Below are positions 1-9,435 of a stretch of 64,000 nucleotides of DNA, one piece after another (the first letter of the stretch is position 1; every line of letters starts with the position of its first letter). The DNA lies in the NCBI RefSeq assembly GCF_007860125.1, contig NZ_SJPW01000007.1, positions 490,515 to 554,514 on the forward strand, read 5' to 3'. This DNA is from Rubripirellula tenax (GTDB lineage: Bacteria; Planctomycetota; Planctomycetia; Pirellulales; Pirellulaceae). Position numbers and translations under genes: made by a program. The notes under the pieces were generated by a model, which saw only the letters and a program-made list of their open reading frames with translations, was not told where the DNA came from and made no database searches.

Positions 1-1
1 G

Positions 2-217
2 TACCTGCATCAAACGGACTTGATCAATGAAGACGACGCACGGACGAAGGCACGAGCTTGGCGGGAGGACTTCAACACACGCCGCCCGCACAGTTCGCTT
101 GGTTACCTGACCCCATCGGAGTTCGCGCTTCGCAGTGCTGCTTCCGTTCGGCCTACGGCCTCACTCCAGCAGCACTGCGAATCACCGATCCCAATTCCCC
201 AACCCAATCTTTCATAA
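2..217 (+). CDS. IS3-family transposase, C-terminal end (cut by window edge)
   Basis: The frame is open from base 2 and stops at 217, so the gene begins outside the window. It encodes the end of the DDE integrase domain of an IS3-family OrfB transposase. The diagnostic stretch is ARAWREDFNTRRPHSSLGY followed by LTPSEFA, the conserved tail of this family. About 34 residues after that tail look unconserved. The IS right end should lie a little beyond 217, but I cannot place the inverted repeat with only one end in view. It marks the left border of the EPS locus and hints at past mobility there. Whether the full transposase is intact cannot be judged. Confidence 0.85.
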   Translation, partial: YLHQTDLINEDDARTKARAWREDFNTRRPHSSLGYLTPSEFALRSAASVRPTASLQQHCESPIPIPQPNLS

Positions 218-678
218 CGCCTGGTACAGGAATTGGGGGCATCCCAGTCTGGCTTTGGGGGGGATTCCGTTTCGATCGTGATTTCGCTGATGAATTCACG
301 CGCCCCGTGGTATTTGCGCCTGAACGGATCAGAAGAATGAGATTCACCCTCACTCGGGAGGGTCGCGGAGGACCTTGCGACGACGCGGGGAGGGGCGTCC
401 GGCAAGATCGACTGTGTTCGCCCGCCGCGAAACCTCGTACCTCGGCTTCGACCTTCCCAAGAAAAGGTCAAGAACGGTATGCCAACACCAAAGCACTCGG
501 GAAAATTGCGTCTGAGCAATGAGAGGGGGCGCGAACGGGCACCAAGTTGAACAGGCGGGAGGCGATTTGTGTCGGGTGATACCAGAAGACCTTCACTTGA
601 TGCTGATGGAGTAATGAGAGGAGGTGAGTGCTCGAAAACGGCCGGACCGGCAGTGCGTCCGCTCTTCCCGCAAACGAA
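218..678. other. Non-coding stretch between IS3 remnant and EPS locus
   Basis: No convincing gene. Overlapping open frames run on both strands but match no family I know. A small hairpin (ACCCTC / GAGGGT) lies at 346-363. The rest may be the IS end and interspersed repeat debris; I see no clear terminator for the carbamoyltransferase gene that ends at 679. Confidence 0.5.
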
Positions 679-2442
679 TCACACCTTACGCTTACGATGC
701 TCCGCCGGAAAATCCGATCGATGCCGATCGATGAAGCAATTCCCAAGGACAAGCACGTCCATATCGGTTCGCAGAAAACAAGAGATCGCTTCGGCCGGTG
801 TTCGAACGACAGGCTCGTTTTCATTCAACGATGTATTGAGCACAATCGGAACGCCCGTCTTCTCGAAGAAACGCGTGATCAATGCGTGGTACAGCGGATT
901 GGTGTCTTTGGACACCGTCTGCAAACGGCCGCTTCCGTCGACATGCGTCACCGCCGGAATCAAGGCATGCTTCTCTTCGCGAATCGGGAACACCTTTTCC
1001 ATATACGGTGTCGACTCGTTGATCTCAAACCACTCGCCGACGTGCTCTTCCAGGATGCTCGGCGCGAACGGGCGAAACTTCTCGCGAAATTTGATCCGCA
1101 AGTTGATGATGTCCCGCATATCGGTTCGGCGTGGGTCCGCAATCAACGAGCGACTGCCAAGCGCTCGCGCGCCAAACTCCATTCGCCCTTGAAACCACCC
1201 CACAACCTTACCGTCCAGCATCGCATCAGTTGTTCGATCCAGCAGCTCGGATTGGTCGAGGCGATCGAACGGCAGCCCCGCCAATCGGATTCCCGCATCG
1301 CACTCGTCGTCCGTACTCTCGCATCCCCAATAGGCGTGATCTTGAACGAACCGCCGAGGCTTTCCAAGCACCTTGTTCCACACATAGAACGCCGCGCCGA
1401 ATGAAGTGCCGTTGTCGGCCGCCCCCGCGGGGATGTAGACGTTTTTGAACGGCGTTTGTGCCGTGATCTTACCGTTGGCAACCGAGTTCATCGCAACGCC
1501 ACCGGTCATGCAAAGATTGTCCGATTTCGTTTTTTCATGCAACCGATTGAGCATGTGCAAAATGATCTCTTCGGTCACCACCTGCAAACTCTTGGCGATG
1601 TTGTCGTGACGGGGCGTCATCGGTTCGTCCTTCGCTCGCATCGGCCCAAGTTCTTCGATCAACTTGGGCGAATGAAACGGCTCAACAATCGGCGCGCCAT
1701 CGTTCCATTTCATCTTGACGCCCCGCTTGTGATGCGTGAAGAAATCCAAATTCAACTCGAACGTGTCCCCCTTCGGCCGGATCATCTTGCGAATCGAATC
1801 CGCAAACTCGGGTTCACCATAGGGCGCAAGACCCATCACTTTGTACTCATCTCCATAGTAGGGAAACCCCAAGTACATGGTGATGGTGCTGTACAAAAAA
1901 CCGATCGAATGAGGGAACCAAACACGGTCAAACTCCTTCCAATCGCTGCCTCGCGCCATCGCTGTCATCGTGCTGGTGAAATCGCCCATGCCGTCGACCG
2001 ACAGCACAGCGGCTTCGTCGAACGGCGAGATCAAGAAACCGGCCGCGACGTGGGTCTGGTGATGTTCGATGCGGTGAAACTTCGCCCGTATCGAATCCCG
2101 ATTGACACCCAAACCCTGCGCCAACTGATCTTCAAGGCCCAGCGTCTTACCCTGGCGTTTGAGCCGATCAAGGATCGCCCGAGCGCTGGGCCGATGGGAA
2201 GCAACGAACGCCAATCGCTTGCCAAGGTTGGCGCGCGGGTCAAACGAGAGCGCGACATGATCAATATCACCAATCTCCAGTCCGGCCACATCTAGGCAAT
2301 ACTGGATCGACTGAGACGGAAACCCCGCCCAGTGCTTGATGCGATTGAATCGCTCTTCTTCAACCGCAGCAACCAGCTGTCCATCGACCAAAATCGACGC
2401 AGCCGCGTCACCGTGATAAGCATTCAGACCAATAATATTCAT
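679..2442 (-). CDS. Carbamoyltransferase (NodU/CmcH/TobZ family)
   Basis: 587 residues, the usual size for this family, which transfers a carbamoyl group from carbamoyl phosphate, through carbamoyl-AMP, to a sugar hydroxyl. The N-terminal Kae1-like domain shows MNIIGLNAYHGDAAASI at the start and the metal-binding motif HHQTHVAAG near residues 127-135. The C-terminal YrdC-like part shows GRMEFGARALGSRSLI near residue 420, typical of NodU and CmcH. It is the last gene of the EPS locus, 45 bp after the MBOAT gene. I infer that it carbamoylates a sugar of the polymer or its precursor. Family assignment is firm; the acceptor is unknown. Confidence 0.93.
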   Translation of the reverse strand: MNIIGLNAYHGDAAASILVDGQLVAAVEEERFNRIKHWAGFPSQSIQYCLDVAGLEIGDIDHVALSFDPRANLGKRLAFVASHRPSARAILDRLKRQGKTLGLEDQLAQGLGVNRDSIRAKFHRIEHHQTHVAAGFLISPFDEAAVLSVDGMGDFTSTMTAMARGSDWKEFDRVWFPHSIGFLYSTITMYLGFPYYGDEYKVMGLAPYGEPEFADSIRKMIRPKGDTFELNLDFFTHHKRGVKMKWNDGAPIVEPFHSPKLIEELGPMRAKDEPMTPRHDNIAKSLQVVTEEIILHMLNRLHEKTKSDNLCMTGGVAMNSVANGKITAQTPFKNVYIPAGAADNGTSFGAAFYVWNKVLGKPRRFVQDHAYWGCESTDDECDAGIRLAGLPFDRLDQSELLDRTTDAMLDGKVVGWFQGRMEFGARALGSRSLIADPRRTDMRDIINLRIKFREKFRPFAPSILEEHVGEWFEINESTPYMEKVFPIREEKHALIPAVTHVDGSGRLQTVSKDTNPLYHALITRFFEKTGVPIVLNTSLNENEPVVRTPAEAISCFLRTDMDVLVLGNCFIDRHRSDFPAEHRKRKV

Positions 2443-2487
2443 TCAACTTTTTCGCTGTAAGGAAGCACATTAGCTACTGCATCAGAA

Positions 2488-3948
2488 CTAAAACTGAAAG
2501 TAGATAAACTGCTGAATTGGCCTCAGAAACACAAACACAGAACTGATGGCGACTGCATAGACCAACGCTTCAGGGGCGATGCACAGGACCGGAAACCTCT
2601 CGCGCATCGGTTCCAAAACCTTTGATCCCACAAACGCGACGCCCAACGCAAGCATGACTGCCGCTGCGAGAATATAAGTATTTTCTCGCATGCCAAGCGA
2701 AAGATATTGCGCAGGGCTAGCGACCTTCCCTAGCATGGTGAAAGTGTCGGACATATTGGCTGCGCGAAATGGAATCCATGCCAACATCGTTAACCCAAGC
2801 GTCAAGGCCCAGCCGCCATAGTTTCGCAGCCACCTGGGCAACCGCTCACGCAAAGTGCCACTCTCCCGATAGACGTAAACCATGACCGCGTGCCACAACC
2901 CCCAAACCAGAAATTTCCATGCTGCTCCATGCCACAATCCCATGATTGCCCATGTTAGGAACAGTGCAGTCGTCCAACGATAGGTAACTTGCGTCGCGCT
3001 CACCACAGATCCCAATCCACCGGTGGATTCATCACGCACTTTCGCACCGGCCAACGGAAGATACAAATAGTCACGAATCCAACTGGACAGCGAGATATGC
3101 CAGCGCCGCCAAAAATCACGTGGTGAAACTGCAAAGTACGGGTAGTTGAAATTTTCAGGAAAACGAATTCCCATCAAACGAGCAGATCCGATAGCGATAT
3201 GTGAGTAGGCACTGAAATCGAAATAGATCTGGAAACCGAACAAAAATGCCAACGTCCACACGTCAATCGCCGACATCGTCGACGCCGGCGACGAAAATCC
3301 CGAATCTACCGTTTCCCCTATATTGTCGGCTAACACTACCTTTAAAAACAGGCCGAACAAAATACGACGCGTGCCCACCACTAAGTTTTCAAATTGAAAT
3401 CTCGGTCGCTCGTCCAACTGCGGCAAGACTTCATTCGCTCGCAAAATCGGCCCTGCGACCAACTGCGGAAAATACATCACGTACACCGAATACAGAACAT
3501 AGTCTCGCTCAGGTTTGATGAACCCTCGATAGACATCGATCGAATAGCTGATCGTCTGAAACGTGTAGAAACTTATCCCAAGTGGCAAGATGATATTCAA
3601 TACCGGTGGCGGTGATGACACGCCAAACCAACCCAGTACCAGCCAAGCATTCTCAACGGCAAAAATCGAGTATTTAAACACGAACAGGAGCGAAAGATTG
3701 ATGGACAAACTAAGCAACAGAAGCAACCACTTTCGTCGCGGGTTCCCCTCTTTAGCCATCAACAACGAAACGCAATAGTCCGTTGTCGACGAGACCAGCA
3801 TCAATGCAATGAAATCGACCCGCCAAAATCCGTAAAACATCACGCTGGCAAGAAACAACATCCACAGTCGTTGACGGCGCGGCAGCAACCAGTACAACGC
3901 GGTTGCAACGATCAAAAAAAGCAGGAAGGTAAGTGAATTAAATAACAT
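2488..3948 (-). CDS. MBOAT-family O-acyltransferase (AlgI-like)
   Basis: 486 residues with about ten to twelve hydrophobic segments. The MBOAT signature is clear: SPRDFWRRWHISLSSW, with the first conserved His at residue 284, and MGLWHGAAW, with the catalytic His at residue 340. In AlgI, PatA and DltB these proteins move acyl groups across the inner membrane to an extracytoplasmic polymer. Its start ATG shares one base with the TAA of the SGNH gene upstream, so the two are translationally coupled, as expected for an AlgI/AlgJ-like pair. I infer O-acetylation of the exported polysaccharide. Confidence 0.93.
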   Translation of the reverse strand: MLFNSLTFLLFLIVATALYWLLPRRQRLWMLFLASVMFYGFWRVDFIALMLVSSTTDYCVSLLMAKEGNPRRKWLLLLLSLSINLSLLFVFKYSIFAVENAWLVLGWFGVSSPPPVLNIILPLGISFYTFQTISYSIDVYRGFIKPERDYVLYSVYVMYFPQLVAGPILRANEVLPQLDERPRFQFENLVVGTRRILFGLFLKVVLADNIGETVDSGFSSPASTMSAIDVWTLAFLFGFQIYFDFSAYSHIAIGSARLMGIRFPENFNYPYFAVSPRDFWRRWHISLSSWIRDYLYLPLAGAKVRDESTGGLGSVVSATQVTYRWTTALFLTWAIMGLWHGAAWKFLVWGLWHAVMVYVYRESGTLRERLPRWLRNYGGWALTLGLTMLAWIPFRAANMSDTFTMLGKVASPAQYLSLGMRENTYILAAAVMLALGVAFVGSKVLEPMRERFPVLCIAPEALVYAVAISSVFVFLRPIQQFIYFQF

Positions 3949-5093
3949 TACGGCTTACCATCCTTTTCAGAAATCCCCTGTGAAACAAGTTCTCCGATCT
4001 GCCCGGACAGCAGTTCATGCCCCGCTTCTTGAAAATGCATAAAGTCATATCCCGATCCGTTTCCTTGTATGTCATCCATTTGCCCCCAGCATTCACCGGG
4101 CACTAGCGAGTCGAGGTCGGCAAAATGGGCGCCATGCGAAGCCACGCATTTTGCCATGTCACTCTTGAAATCTGCATACTCAGTCGGATCATAGGGTGTC
4201 GTGATATCGGACCGTAACGGAGCAACGTATACCAGTACCTTGATGTTGTTTGCTGCCGCCGATTCAAGCAAGGCGACCAACGCGTCTCGATTTAATTTGT
4301 AAGCCGCAGGTATTTGCTTTCGCACCGTTTGAGAATCAATACCGAATAGCCAGTTGCGATATTTATAGATCGATATGAACATTTCGCCTCGCAGTCGCGT
4401 CCTCTCAGCGTAAAGCCTTGAGCGATCCCTGACCCAAGACCCTAAAGCGGCCTCTGATCTTTGTTGTAGAGAAAGACTTGGCTCCTGTTCGGTCGAATCT
4501 GTGCCGGAATCATTCGACGCAGTCTTATTTTCTTCGAGTATTTTTCTGCCAATTTCTGTCTTCTTCAATGCCAATTCGGTTGCTGATTCATTCATCAACG
4601 GATGCAACACAGAACGCACGGCAACTTCCCGAAAGTCATCAAAAACCACGGGCAGCACGAACTGCTGAATCGGCAGCATTGACCGAACGCTCTCGAAGAT
4701 CAAAAAATGCTCTTGCGGGTTTGCGTTGGGCACGCTCCAGGTCAGAACATCAACGTCGTCTTTTGTTAGACTCGAAAAAACTCGGATCGAAGCAGGCCTT
4801 GCATCAGCGGAGGCCTGATTGATGGCATGCAATTGCGAGTTCCCTACCCACAACACGACAGTACGCTCTCCGCGGCTTTCCCAACCGGCTATCCATTGAG
4901 GCACTTCCTCCCGTTTGGAAATATGAATTGGAAAGCCGTCATGGACTGGGAAAAACGAAGTTGTTTCAGCCCCCAACGCAAACTCTTCAAGATTGATTTC
5001 TTCAACATGATTGACCCCAAATGACAACATTCCGTATGCGCAGATGCAGCCAAGCAGCAAGGAAGCCAGCGAGCAAAAATTGCTACGATTCAA
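3948..5093 (-). CDS. SGNH/GDSL-like protein, partner of the MBOAT acyltransferase
   Basis: 381 residues with an N-terminal membrane anchor or signal segment (residues 8-26). Two SGNH-hydrolase blocks can be read: a nucleophile block VLWVGNSQLH with Ser86, and a C-terminal DFMH block with Asp350 and His353. Proteins of this type (AlgJ, AlgX, DltD-like) pass the acyl group from the MBOAT protein to the polymer outside the membrane. It overlaps the GT2 gene before it by 4 bp and the MBOAT gene after it by 1 bp. Similarity to AlgJ is by architecture only; a stand-alone esterase is the alternative. Confidence 0.75.
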   Translation of the reverse strand: MNRSNFCSLASLLLGCICAYGMLSFGVNHVEEINLEEFALGAETTSFFPVHDGFPIHISKREEVPQWIAGWESRGERTVVLWVGNSQLHAINQASADARPASIRVFSSLTKDDVDVLTWSVPNANPQEHFLIFESVRSMLPIQQFVLPVVFDDFREVAVRSVLHPLMNESATELALKKTEIGRKILEENKTASNDSGTDSTEQEPSLSLQQRSEAALGSWVRDRSRLYAERTRLRGEMFISIYKYRNWLFGIDSQTVRKQIPAAYKLNRDALVALLESAAANNIKVLVYVAPLRSDITTPYDPTEYADFKSDMAKCVASHGAHFADLDSLVPGECWGQMDDIQGNGSGYDFMHFQEAGHELLSGQIGELVSQGISEKDGKP

Positions 5094-5908
5094 TTGTTTT
5101 CTCCCGTCTCGTCTATAAATTCTTGGTTGTCACCTGATTCCGCTCGCAACTTTCGATCTAGCAAGACCAACCCTAAAATCAATTCTGCAAAAACACGCTG
5201 TAACGAATAATAGATCCCACGCCATCCGTCCAGGATCAGCGCTTTGTAAAACAGGCAATAGAACAGCGTTAGTATCGGCGCCACCACATACCAGAGTCTC
5301 AGACGATCCTTCCAACCTAGATCTTGCTTGGCTGTGCCCGCAAGCTTTTTCGCTTCATCATTGGCGTATCGCACCTGGGATGCGCACCAAACGGCGAGCG
5401 ACTTCCGGTCATCATGCAATAAGACAGATCCCAAACGTCCTTTTTCGCCGGAAATCGTTACTTTGTGAGCGTGTCCGTCACGCTCATACTTGGCAGATGC
5501 CTTTCGATAAAGGATAGTTCGTGGCGGATAAAGCGTCGCTCGCAATGCCTTCCCGAAAATGCAGTACTTGAAACCGGCAAAGTAGCCATGCTTTGTGCCG
5601 TCAAGCCCTTCCAATTCACTGGCCAGCCCCGCCGGGCACTTATAGTCTGCGTCCAGCGAAAGCACCCAGGGTGTCTTGATTTTTTCCAAACCATAATTGC
5701 ACTGGTCTGCGAAATGATCGAATCGGCGCTGGTAGACCTGGACGTTGGGGAACTGGCTGAGAATCTCCAGTGTCTTATCGCTGCTAAAACTGTCCACGAC
5801 AACAACCCGAGACGCCCAACTCAAGCGAGACAATGTGTCACGAATATTTGGCGATTCGTTAAAGCTCAGAATCAGCGGTGTTACTTCCTCAATCTTCATA
5901 GACGACAA
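5090..5908 (-). CDS. Glycosyltransferase family 2 (WaaE/KdtX-like)
   Basis: 272 residues. The GT-A domain opens with TPLILSFNESPNIRDTL and VVVVDSFSSDKT, and the metal-binding DAD motif sits at residues 86-88 (SLDADYKC). After the catalytic domain come hydrophobic segments near residues 200-250, seen in WaaE-type beta-glucosyltransferases that sit at the inner face of the membrane. It ends in a 4-bp overlap with the SGNH gene and starts 3 bp after the preceding GT4 gene ends. The donor and acceptor cannot be read from sequence. Confidence 0.88.
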   Translation of the reverse strand: MSSMKIEEVTPLILSFNESPNIRDTLSRLSWASRVVVVDSFSSDKTLEILSQFPNVQVYQRRFDHFADQCNYGLEKIKTPWVLSLDADYKCPAGLASELEGLDGTKHGYFAGFKYCIFGKALRATLYPPRTILYRKASAKYERDGHAHKVTISGEKGRLGSVLLHDDRKSLAVWCASQVRYANDEAKKLAGTAKQDLGWKDRLRLWYVVAPILTLFYCLFYKALILDGWRGIYYSLQRVFAELILGLVLLDRKLRAESGDNQEFIDETGENN

Positions 5909-5911
5909 CCG

Positions 5912-7135
5912 TCAGATTACAAAACCTGGTCGATTCTCCTTACCTTGTAGGTAGCGATAAAAGGAAATCATCTGACTTGCAATCGATGGCCAGGCAAATC
6001 GGTCTCTGGCCCACGCGCCTCCGCGCCGCCCCATATCCATGCGACATTCCTCTGTCTGCGATACCGCCTCGCGCAATGCAATAGCGATTGCATCTGCAGT
6101 GGGATCCACGCACCATCCAATGTCGTTTTCAGCAAGAGCTTGCCATGGTGTCGCGGTCGTTGTGATCACCGGCAGTTCTGCCAAAAGGGATTCTGCAATC
6201 GCGATCCCAAAATTCTCGCTAAATGACGGCAAAACAAATAGATCTGCGTTTCGCAATCGATGCCACTTTTCGCAATCATCAACAGCACCAAGAAACTCGA
6301 TTTGCTCAAAAACCTCTAGCTGTTTTGCTAGAGACTCGACGTCACGACGATGATCGCTTTCATCGGGCCCTGCGAGAACCAGTTTCCATTCGAAGGATGG
6401 CTTCACATGAGCCCACGCTTGAACCAGGTTTAGCAGGCCCTTGACGGGGTGGATTCGCGATAGGAAAAGGACATTCTTGTGATCCGGCGACAAGGTGCGT
6501 GGTGGCATTGCAACCGGCGTGACGACTCCATTTGGGATGACGGCAATGGGCTGCTGAAAGCCCAACGATCGCAGATCCTCTGCTTCCTGTTGCCCGGTAG
6601 CATGAAACGCAGTCGCCGTGGCTAAGTTTCGCTTCTGATAGATTTGCCATGCCATTCGTTTTTTCAATTTCCCGTGCCCCATCGCCCAGGACGATAACAT
6701 GCCCCGCGGGCTGATAATGCGAATGACTTTTTGCGCGGAGGTTACTTCGGATACTGCTCGATTTGTTGGCAACCACATTCCATGATCGTGAACAATCATT
6801 TGTTGATCAGTGTGAGTAGCCATTCGCTTTTGAAGTGCTCGACTAAACCGAGGCTTCATTCCCCAACCGCGGTGAAGTCGCGATTCCTGAACCAAGTCAA
6901 TCGTGAGCGGCTCACTTGGATACCGACACTCCACAGTTTGATCATGAGGCCTGCCAGCGATCAATTCGACGACAGCACCAGCACGCGACAACGCATCACA
7001 CAATGCTGGAACGCTGCGAGATGGCCCACCATGGTCGCGGCGAGTTCCTGCGACTGTATGTATGACAAGAAGACGGGAATCGATTTGTCCACCGACCTTA
7101 GAAAAATGAAGGTTTGCCAACAGGTTTCGTATCAA
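5912..7135 (-). CDS. Glycosyltransferase family 4 (GT-B fold)
   Basis: 407 residues. The N-terminal half has an acceptor loop typical of GT4 (HTVAGTRRDHGGPSRSVPAL). The C-terminal Rossmann half has VLFLSRIHPVKGL near residue 222 and the nucleotide-sugar EX7E motif with Glu307 and Glu315 (SENFGIAIAE). The start is TTG; I see no ATG that keeps the whole N-terminal domain. It is tightly packed against the following GT2 gene. It adds a sugar to the EPS repeat unit; the sugar is unknown. Confidence 0.9.
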   Translation of the reverse strand: MIRNLLANLHFSKVGGQIDSRLLVIHTVAGTRRDHGGPSRSVPALCDALSRAGAVVELIAGRPHDQTVECRYPSEPLTIDLVQESRLHRGWGMKPRFSRALQKRMATHTDQQMIVHDHGMWLPTNRAVSEVTSAQKVIRIISPRGMLSSWAMGHGKLKKRMAWQIYQKRNLATATAFHATGQQEAEDLRSLGFQQPIAVIPNGVVTPVAMPPRTLSPDHKNVLFLSRIHPVKGLLNLVQAWAHVKPSFEWKLVLAGPDESDHRRDVESLAKQLEVFEQIEFLGAVDDCEKWHRLRNADLFVLPSFSENFGIAIAESLLAELPVITTTATPWQALAENDIGWCVDPTADAIAIALREAVSQTEECRMDMGRRGGAWARDRFAWPSIASQMISFYRYLQGKENRPGFVI

Positions 7136-7180
7136 AATCTTTATATGTAATTGAAAATAACTATCGATTCGTCGCAGGAA

Positions 7181-8299
7181 CTATTTTGATTTCTGGGGGG
7201 CCGAGTCGATATCGATACCAGGACTCAGCAGGTCACTTGGCCACGGTTGCTCGCGAGTTTCGGAAAGACTTGCGCGAGTTACTAGCAGGCTGCTGGTGTC
7301 TGCTAAACCATGAAACAATTTTCCTGAGATGGGTCGTCGGTAGAGTGCGTCCCAGGTTTCGTCGATTTCGGGGGTCGAGAGCTTGGCAATTGCAGACGCT
7401 GCGGCATTGGTGGAGTATCGACCCTTTATTTTCAAGAACGACGAACGAGGCAACCACCGCACAATTCGTTCCGCCACTTTTCGAATTTGTGGACGTTCAC
7501 CGAGTCCTCGAGCCTTCACAATGGTCCCCTTTTTCAGGGTTTGTACTAGAGTGAGTTTCGGCTTTGAGACTTCTGTTAATTCTAAATCGACGCCAGCTTT
7601 CCGTGCCTCGTATTCGAACACTTCTTGCCATGTCCACTGAGGTTGATTCATAAGATTGTAGACGCCGGGCGTTGCCTCAGAGGCAAACAACGCGGCTTGA
7701 ATTGCATCAGCGATTGTTTCCACGAAGACGGTGTTCGATGCGCGAGAAAGCCCCGGCAGCCTGAGGTTCCCTGATTGGATCATGTCACGAATTTTCGCAG
7801 TGATTCCCTGCAACTCGCCGCAAACATGACCCAAGCGAAAAATGAACAATCGAGAGGAGGCTTGGCGAGCCGTCTGAATCGCGGTTCTTTCCCCGCGGGC
7901 TTTTTCTTTGCCATAAAGATTCGCAACCGGGAATAACTCATCGACACGATGATCGCCGTAAACGCTCATCGTGCTGATATAGATCTGGGTCGACTGGGGT
8001 TTCGAAAAGGCAACGGAATTTCGGATCAGTCGATTGTGAAGGTCCTTCGCCGATGCAAGGTCATCCGCCAAACTGGGTAGTGCCAAGTTGACAACGGCGT
8101 CACAATCACCCAACAAGCGACCTGCTTGACTTGCATCTGCGACATTCCCGTGACGACAGGCAATACCGCGGTACCTTAAAAAGGCGGATCCCAACTTGGT
8201 ACGGCTAATCGGAATGACATTGATTGACGGACTGCGGTCAAGGATCAAACACAATTCGGCGCCGACCTGTCCGTTTGCCCCGAGTACGGCGACATTCAT
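7181..8299 (-). CDS. NAD(P)-dependent epimerase/dehydratase (extended SDR)
   Basis: 372 residues. The dinucleotide-binding loop GANGQVG lies at residues 7-13, and the catalytic pair Tyr129-X3-Lys133 (YGKEK) follows the STMSVYG strand. These features place it in the extended SDR group that reshapes nucleotide sugars or reduces keto-sugars. The last 70 or so residues, after the substrate domain, are not conserved to my eye. It overlaps the Gfo/Idh/MocA gene by 4 bp, so the two probably act in consecutive steps on one sugar. The exact reaction is not readable. Confidence 0.85.
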   Translation of the reverse strand: MNVAVLGANGQVGAELCLILDRSPSINVIPISRTKLGSAFLRYRGIACRHGNVADASQAGRLLGDCDAVVNLALPSLADDLASAKDLHNRLIRNSVAFSKPQSTQIYISTMSVYGDHRVDELFPVANLYGKEKARGERTAIQTARQASSRLFIFRLGHVCGELQGITAKIRDMIQSGNLRLPGLSRASNTVFVETIADAIQAALFASEATPGVYNLMNQPQWTWQEVFEYEARKAGVDLELTEVSKPKLTLVQTLKKGTIVKARGLGERPQIRKVAERIVRWLPRSSFLKIKGRYSTNAAASAIAKLSTPEIDETWDALYRRPISGKLFHGLADTSSLLVTRASLSETREQPWPSDLLSPGIDIDSAPQKSK

Positions 8300-9297
8300 G
8301 ACGGATCACCCAACGCGTATATTTGGTCAATCAAAGCGGTTGTCGGGATCATGTCGGACGCCTTGAAATCACAGGCAGCGGAACTTTCTAAATGATTCAG
8401 TATATTTTCCCATTCCAGATAGAACGCCTGGTAAGAACTGGAAGCACCGCGAACATCGACGGAAAACTTTCGCCATTCCCCGTTTTCGGATCGCGATTTC
8501 ATTTCGAGCGTTGAATCGGGGCGAATGCCACATCGAACGATGGCATTGTCGAATGTCGCTGTGATCTGATTCGACTGGGGGCCGATCCAGCTGATGCTGA
8601 AGTCAACTTCTGTCTGGTTCATTTTCTCGCCCCAAACAATGAACCGTGCATCGACTTGTCGGTCGGTTGTGTCGTCCAAGACGAGACTTGATGCGTCGAC
8701 GCGGAAATCCTGAGCTCCCGTAATGAAGAAGACGGCATCGATCCCATGGCAACCCAAATCACGAAGCACGCCGCCGCCTTCTTTGTAGCTTCGATCAAGT
8801 GTCGCTGAGCTGTTTGCGGTCTTTCCGACTCGGCCGCCTTCGGAATATTGGAGATGTCGCAGGTTACCAAACCATCCTTCGGAAACGATCAGTCTTAGCA
8901 ACCGGATCGAAGCATAGGTACGACGCATGTAGCCACAGAAAAATTGATCGCTTCCTGCAATCGAAAGATAAGAGCGATGATCATCGGCCGTCAAAGCAAA
9001 CGGTTTTTCGCACAATACTGGGATCGATCGGTTGCCAAAATGCTCTAGCAGACTTTTACGGGAATGGACGGGCGTTGCGACCAGCACGACATCGACATCC
9101 GGCAGATCATAGCCGCCGTCGCCAATCACTTCGATTGGCACGTCAAACGATTGCGTCGTCCTTGTCAATGCGTCGCGAGAGACATCCGCCAGCCACGCGA
9201 TCTTCGTTTTGCCATACGCGGAAAGCACTGGCAAATGGACCAACGAAGTGATGGCACCGGCACCTACGATGCCAACGCGAAAACGTTTCCCACTCAC
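8296..9297 (-). CDS. Gfo/Idh/MocA-family oxidoreductase
   Basis: 333 residues, GTG start. The Rossmann loop GIVGAGAITS begins near residue 9, and the family signature with the catalytic Lys is CEKPFALT (Glu97-Lys98-Pro99). The family oxidises or reduces sugars with NAD(P), for example in making 3-keto or amino sugars. It overlaps the SDR gene by 4 bp. A palindromic repeat separates it from the FkbM gene upstream. Substrate unknown. Confidence 0.9.
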   Translation of the reverse strand: MSGKRFRVGIVGAGAITSLVHLPVLSAYGKTKIAWLADVSRDALTRTTQSFDVPIEVIGDGGYDLPDVDVVLVATPVHSRKSLLEHFGNRSIPVLCEKPFALTADDHRSYLSIAGSDQFFCGYMRRTYASIRLLRLIVSEGWFGNLRHLQYSEGGRVGKTANSSATLDRSYKEGGGVLRDLGCHGIDAVFFITGAQDFRVDASSLVLDDTTDRQVDARFIVWGEKMNQTEVDFSISWIGPQSNQITATFDNAIVRCGIRPDSTLEMKSRSENGEWRKFSVDVRGASSSYQAFYLEWENILNHLESSAACDFKASDMIPTTALIDQIYALGDPS

Positions 9298-9335
9298 AGA
9301 TCGGACTTCTTCGTAGTTGCCATGGAACGTCTAAT

Positions 9336-9435
9336 AGTCTGTTGAAAAAGGGGTCTGACCCTTTGGAGACGTTGCTGAAACACTGTGAATTCGAAAAACC
9401 GGAGACGGTCAGCCCCCTTTTTCAACAGGCTGCTA
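9336..9435. repeat. Palindromic repeat element, copy 1
   Basis: A 100-bp imperfect inverted repeat. The left arm (9336-9361) and right arm (9407-9435) pair around an A5G4/C5T5 core, leaving a loop of about 45 bases that contains GTGAATTCGAAA. The same element occurs at 21339-21416 and 26191-26293. Either strand could form a GC-rich stem with a T tract after it, so it resembles a two-way terminator. The stop codon of the FkbM gene is the last triplet (CTA on this strand), so the element abuts or trims that gene. Confidence 0.85.

Noticed and set aside
58-522. Overlapping open frames on both strands left of the carbamoyltransferase
   Set aside because: They overlap one another, match no family, and lie in repeat-like DNA next to the IS end.
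468-824. 118-codon minus-strand frame
   Set aside because: It overlaps the carbamoyltransferase gene in another frame and has no conserved feature.
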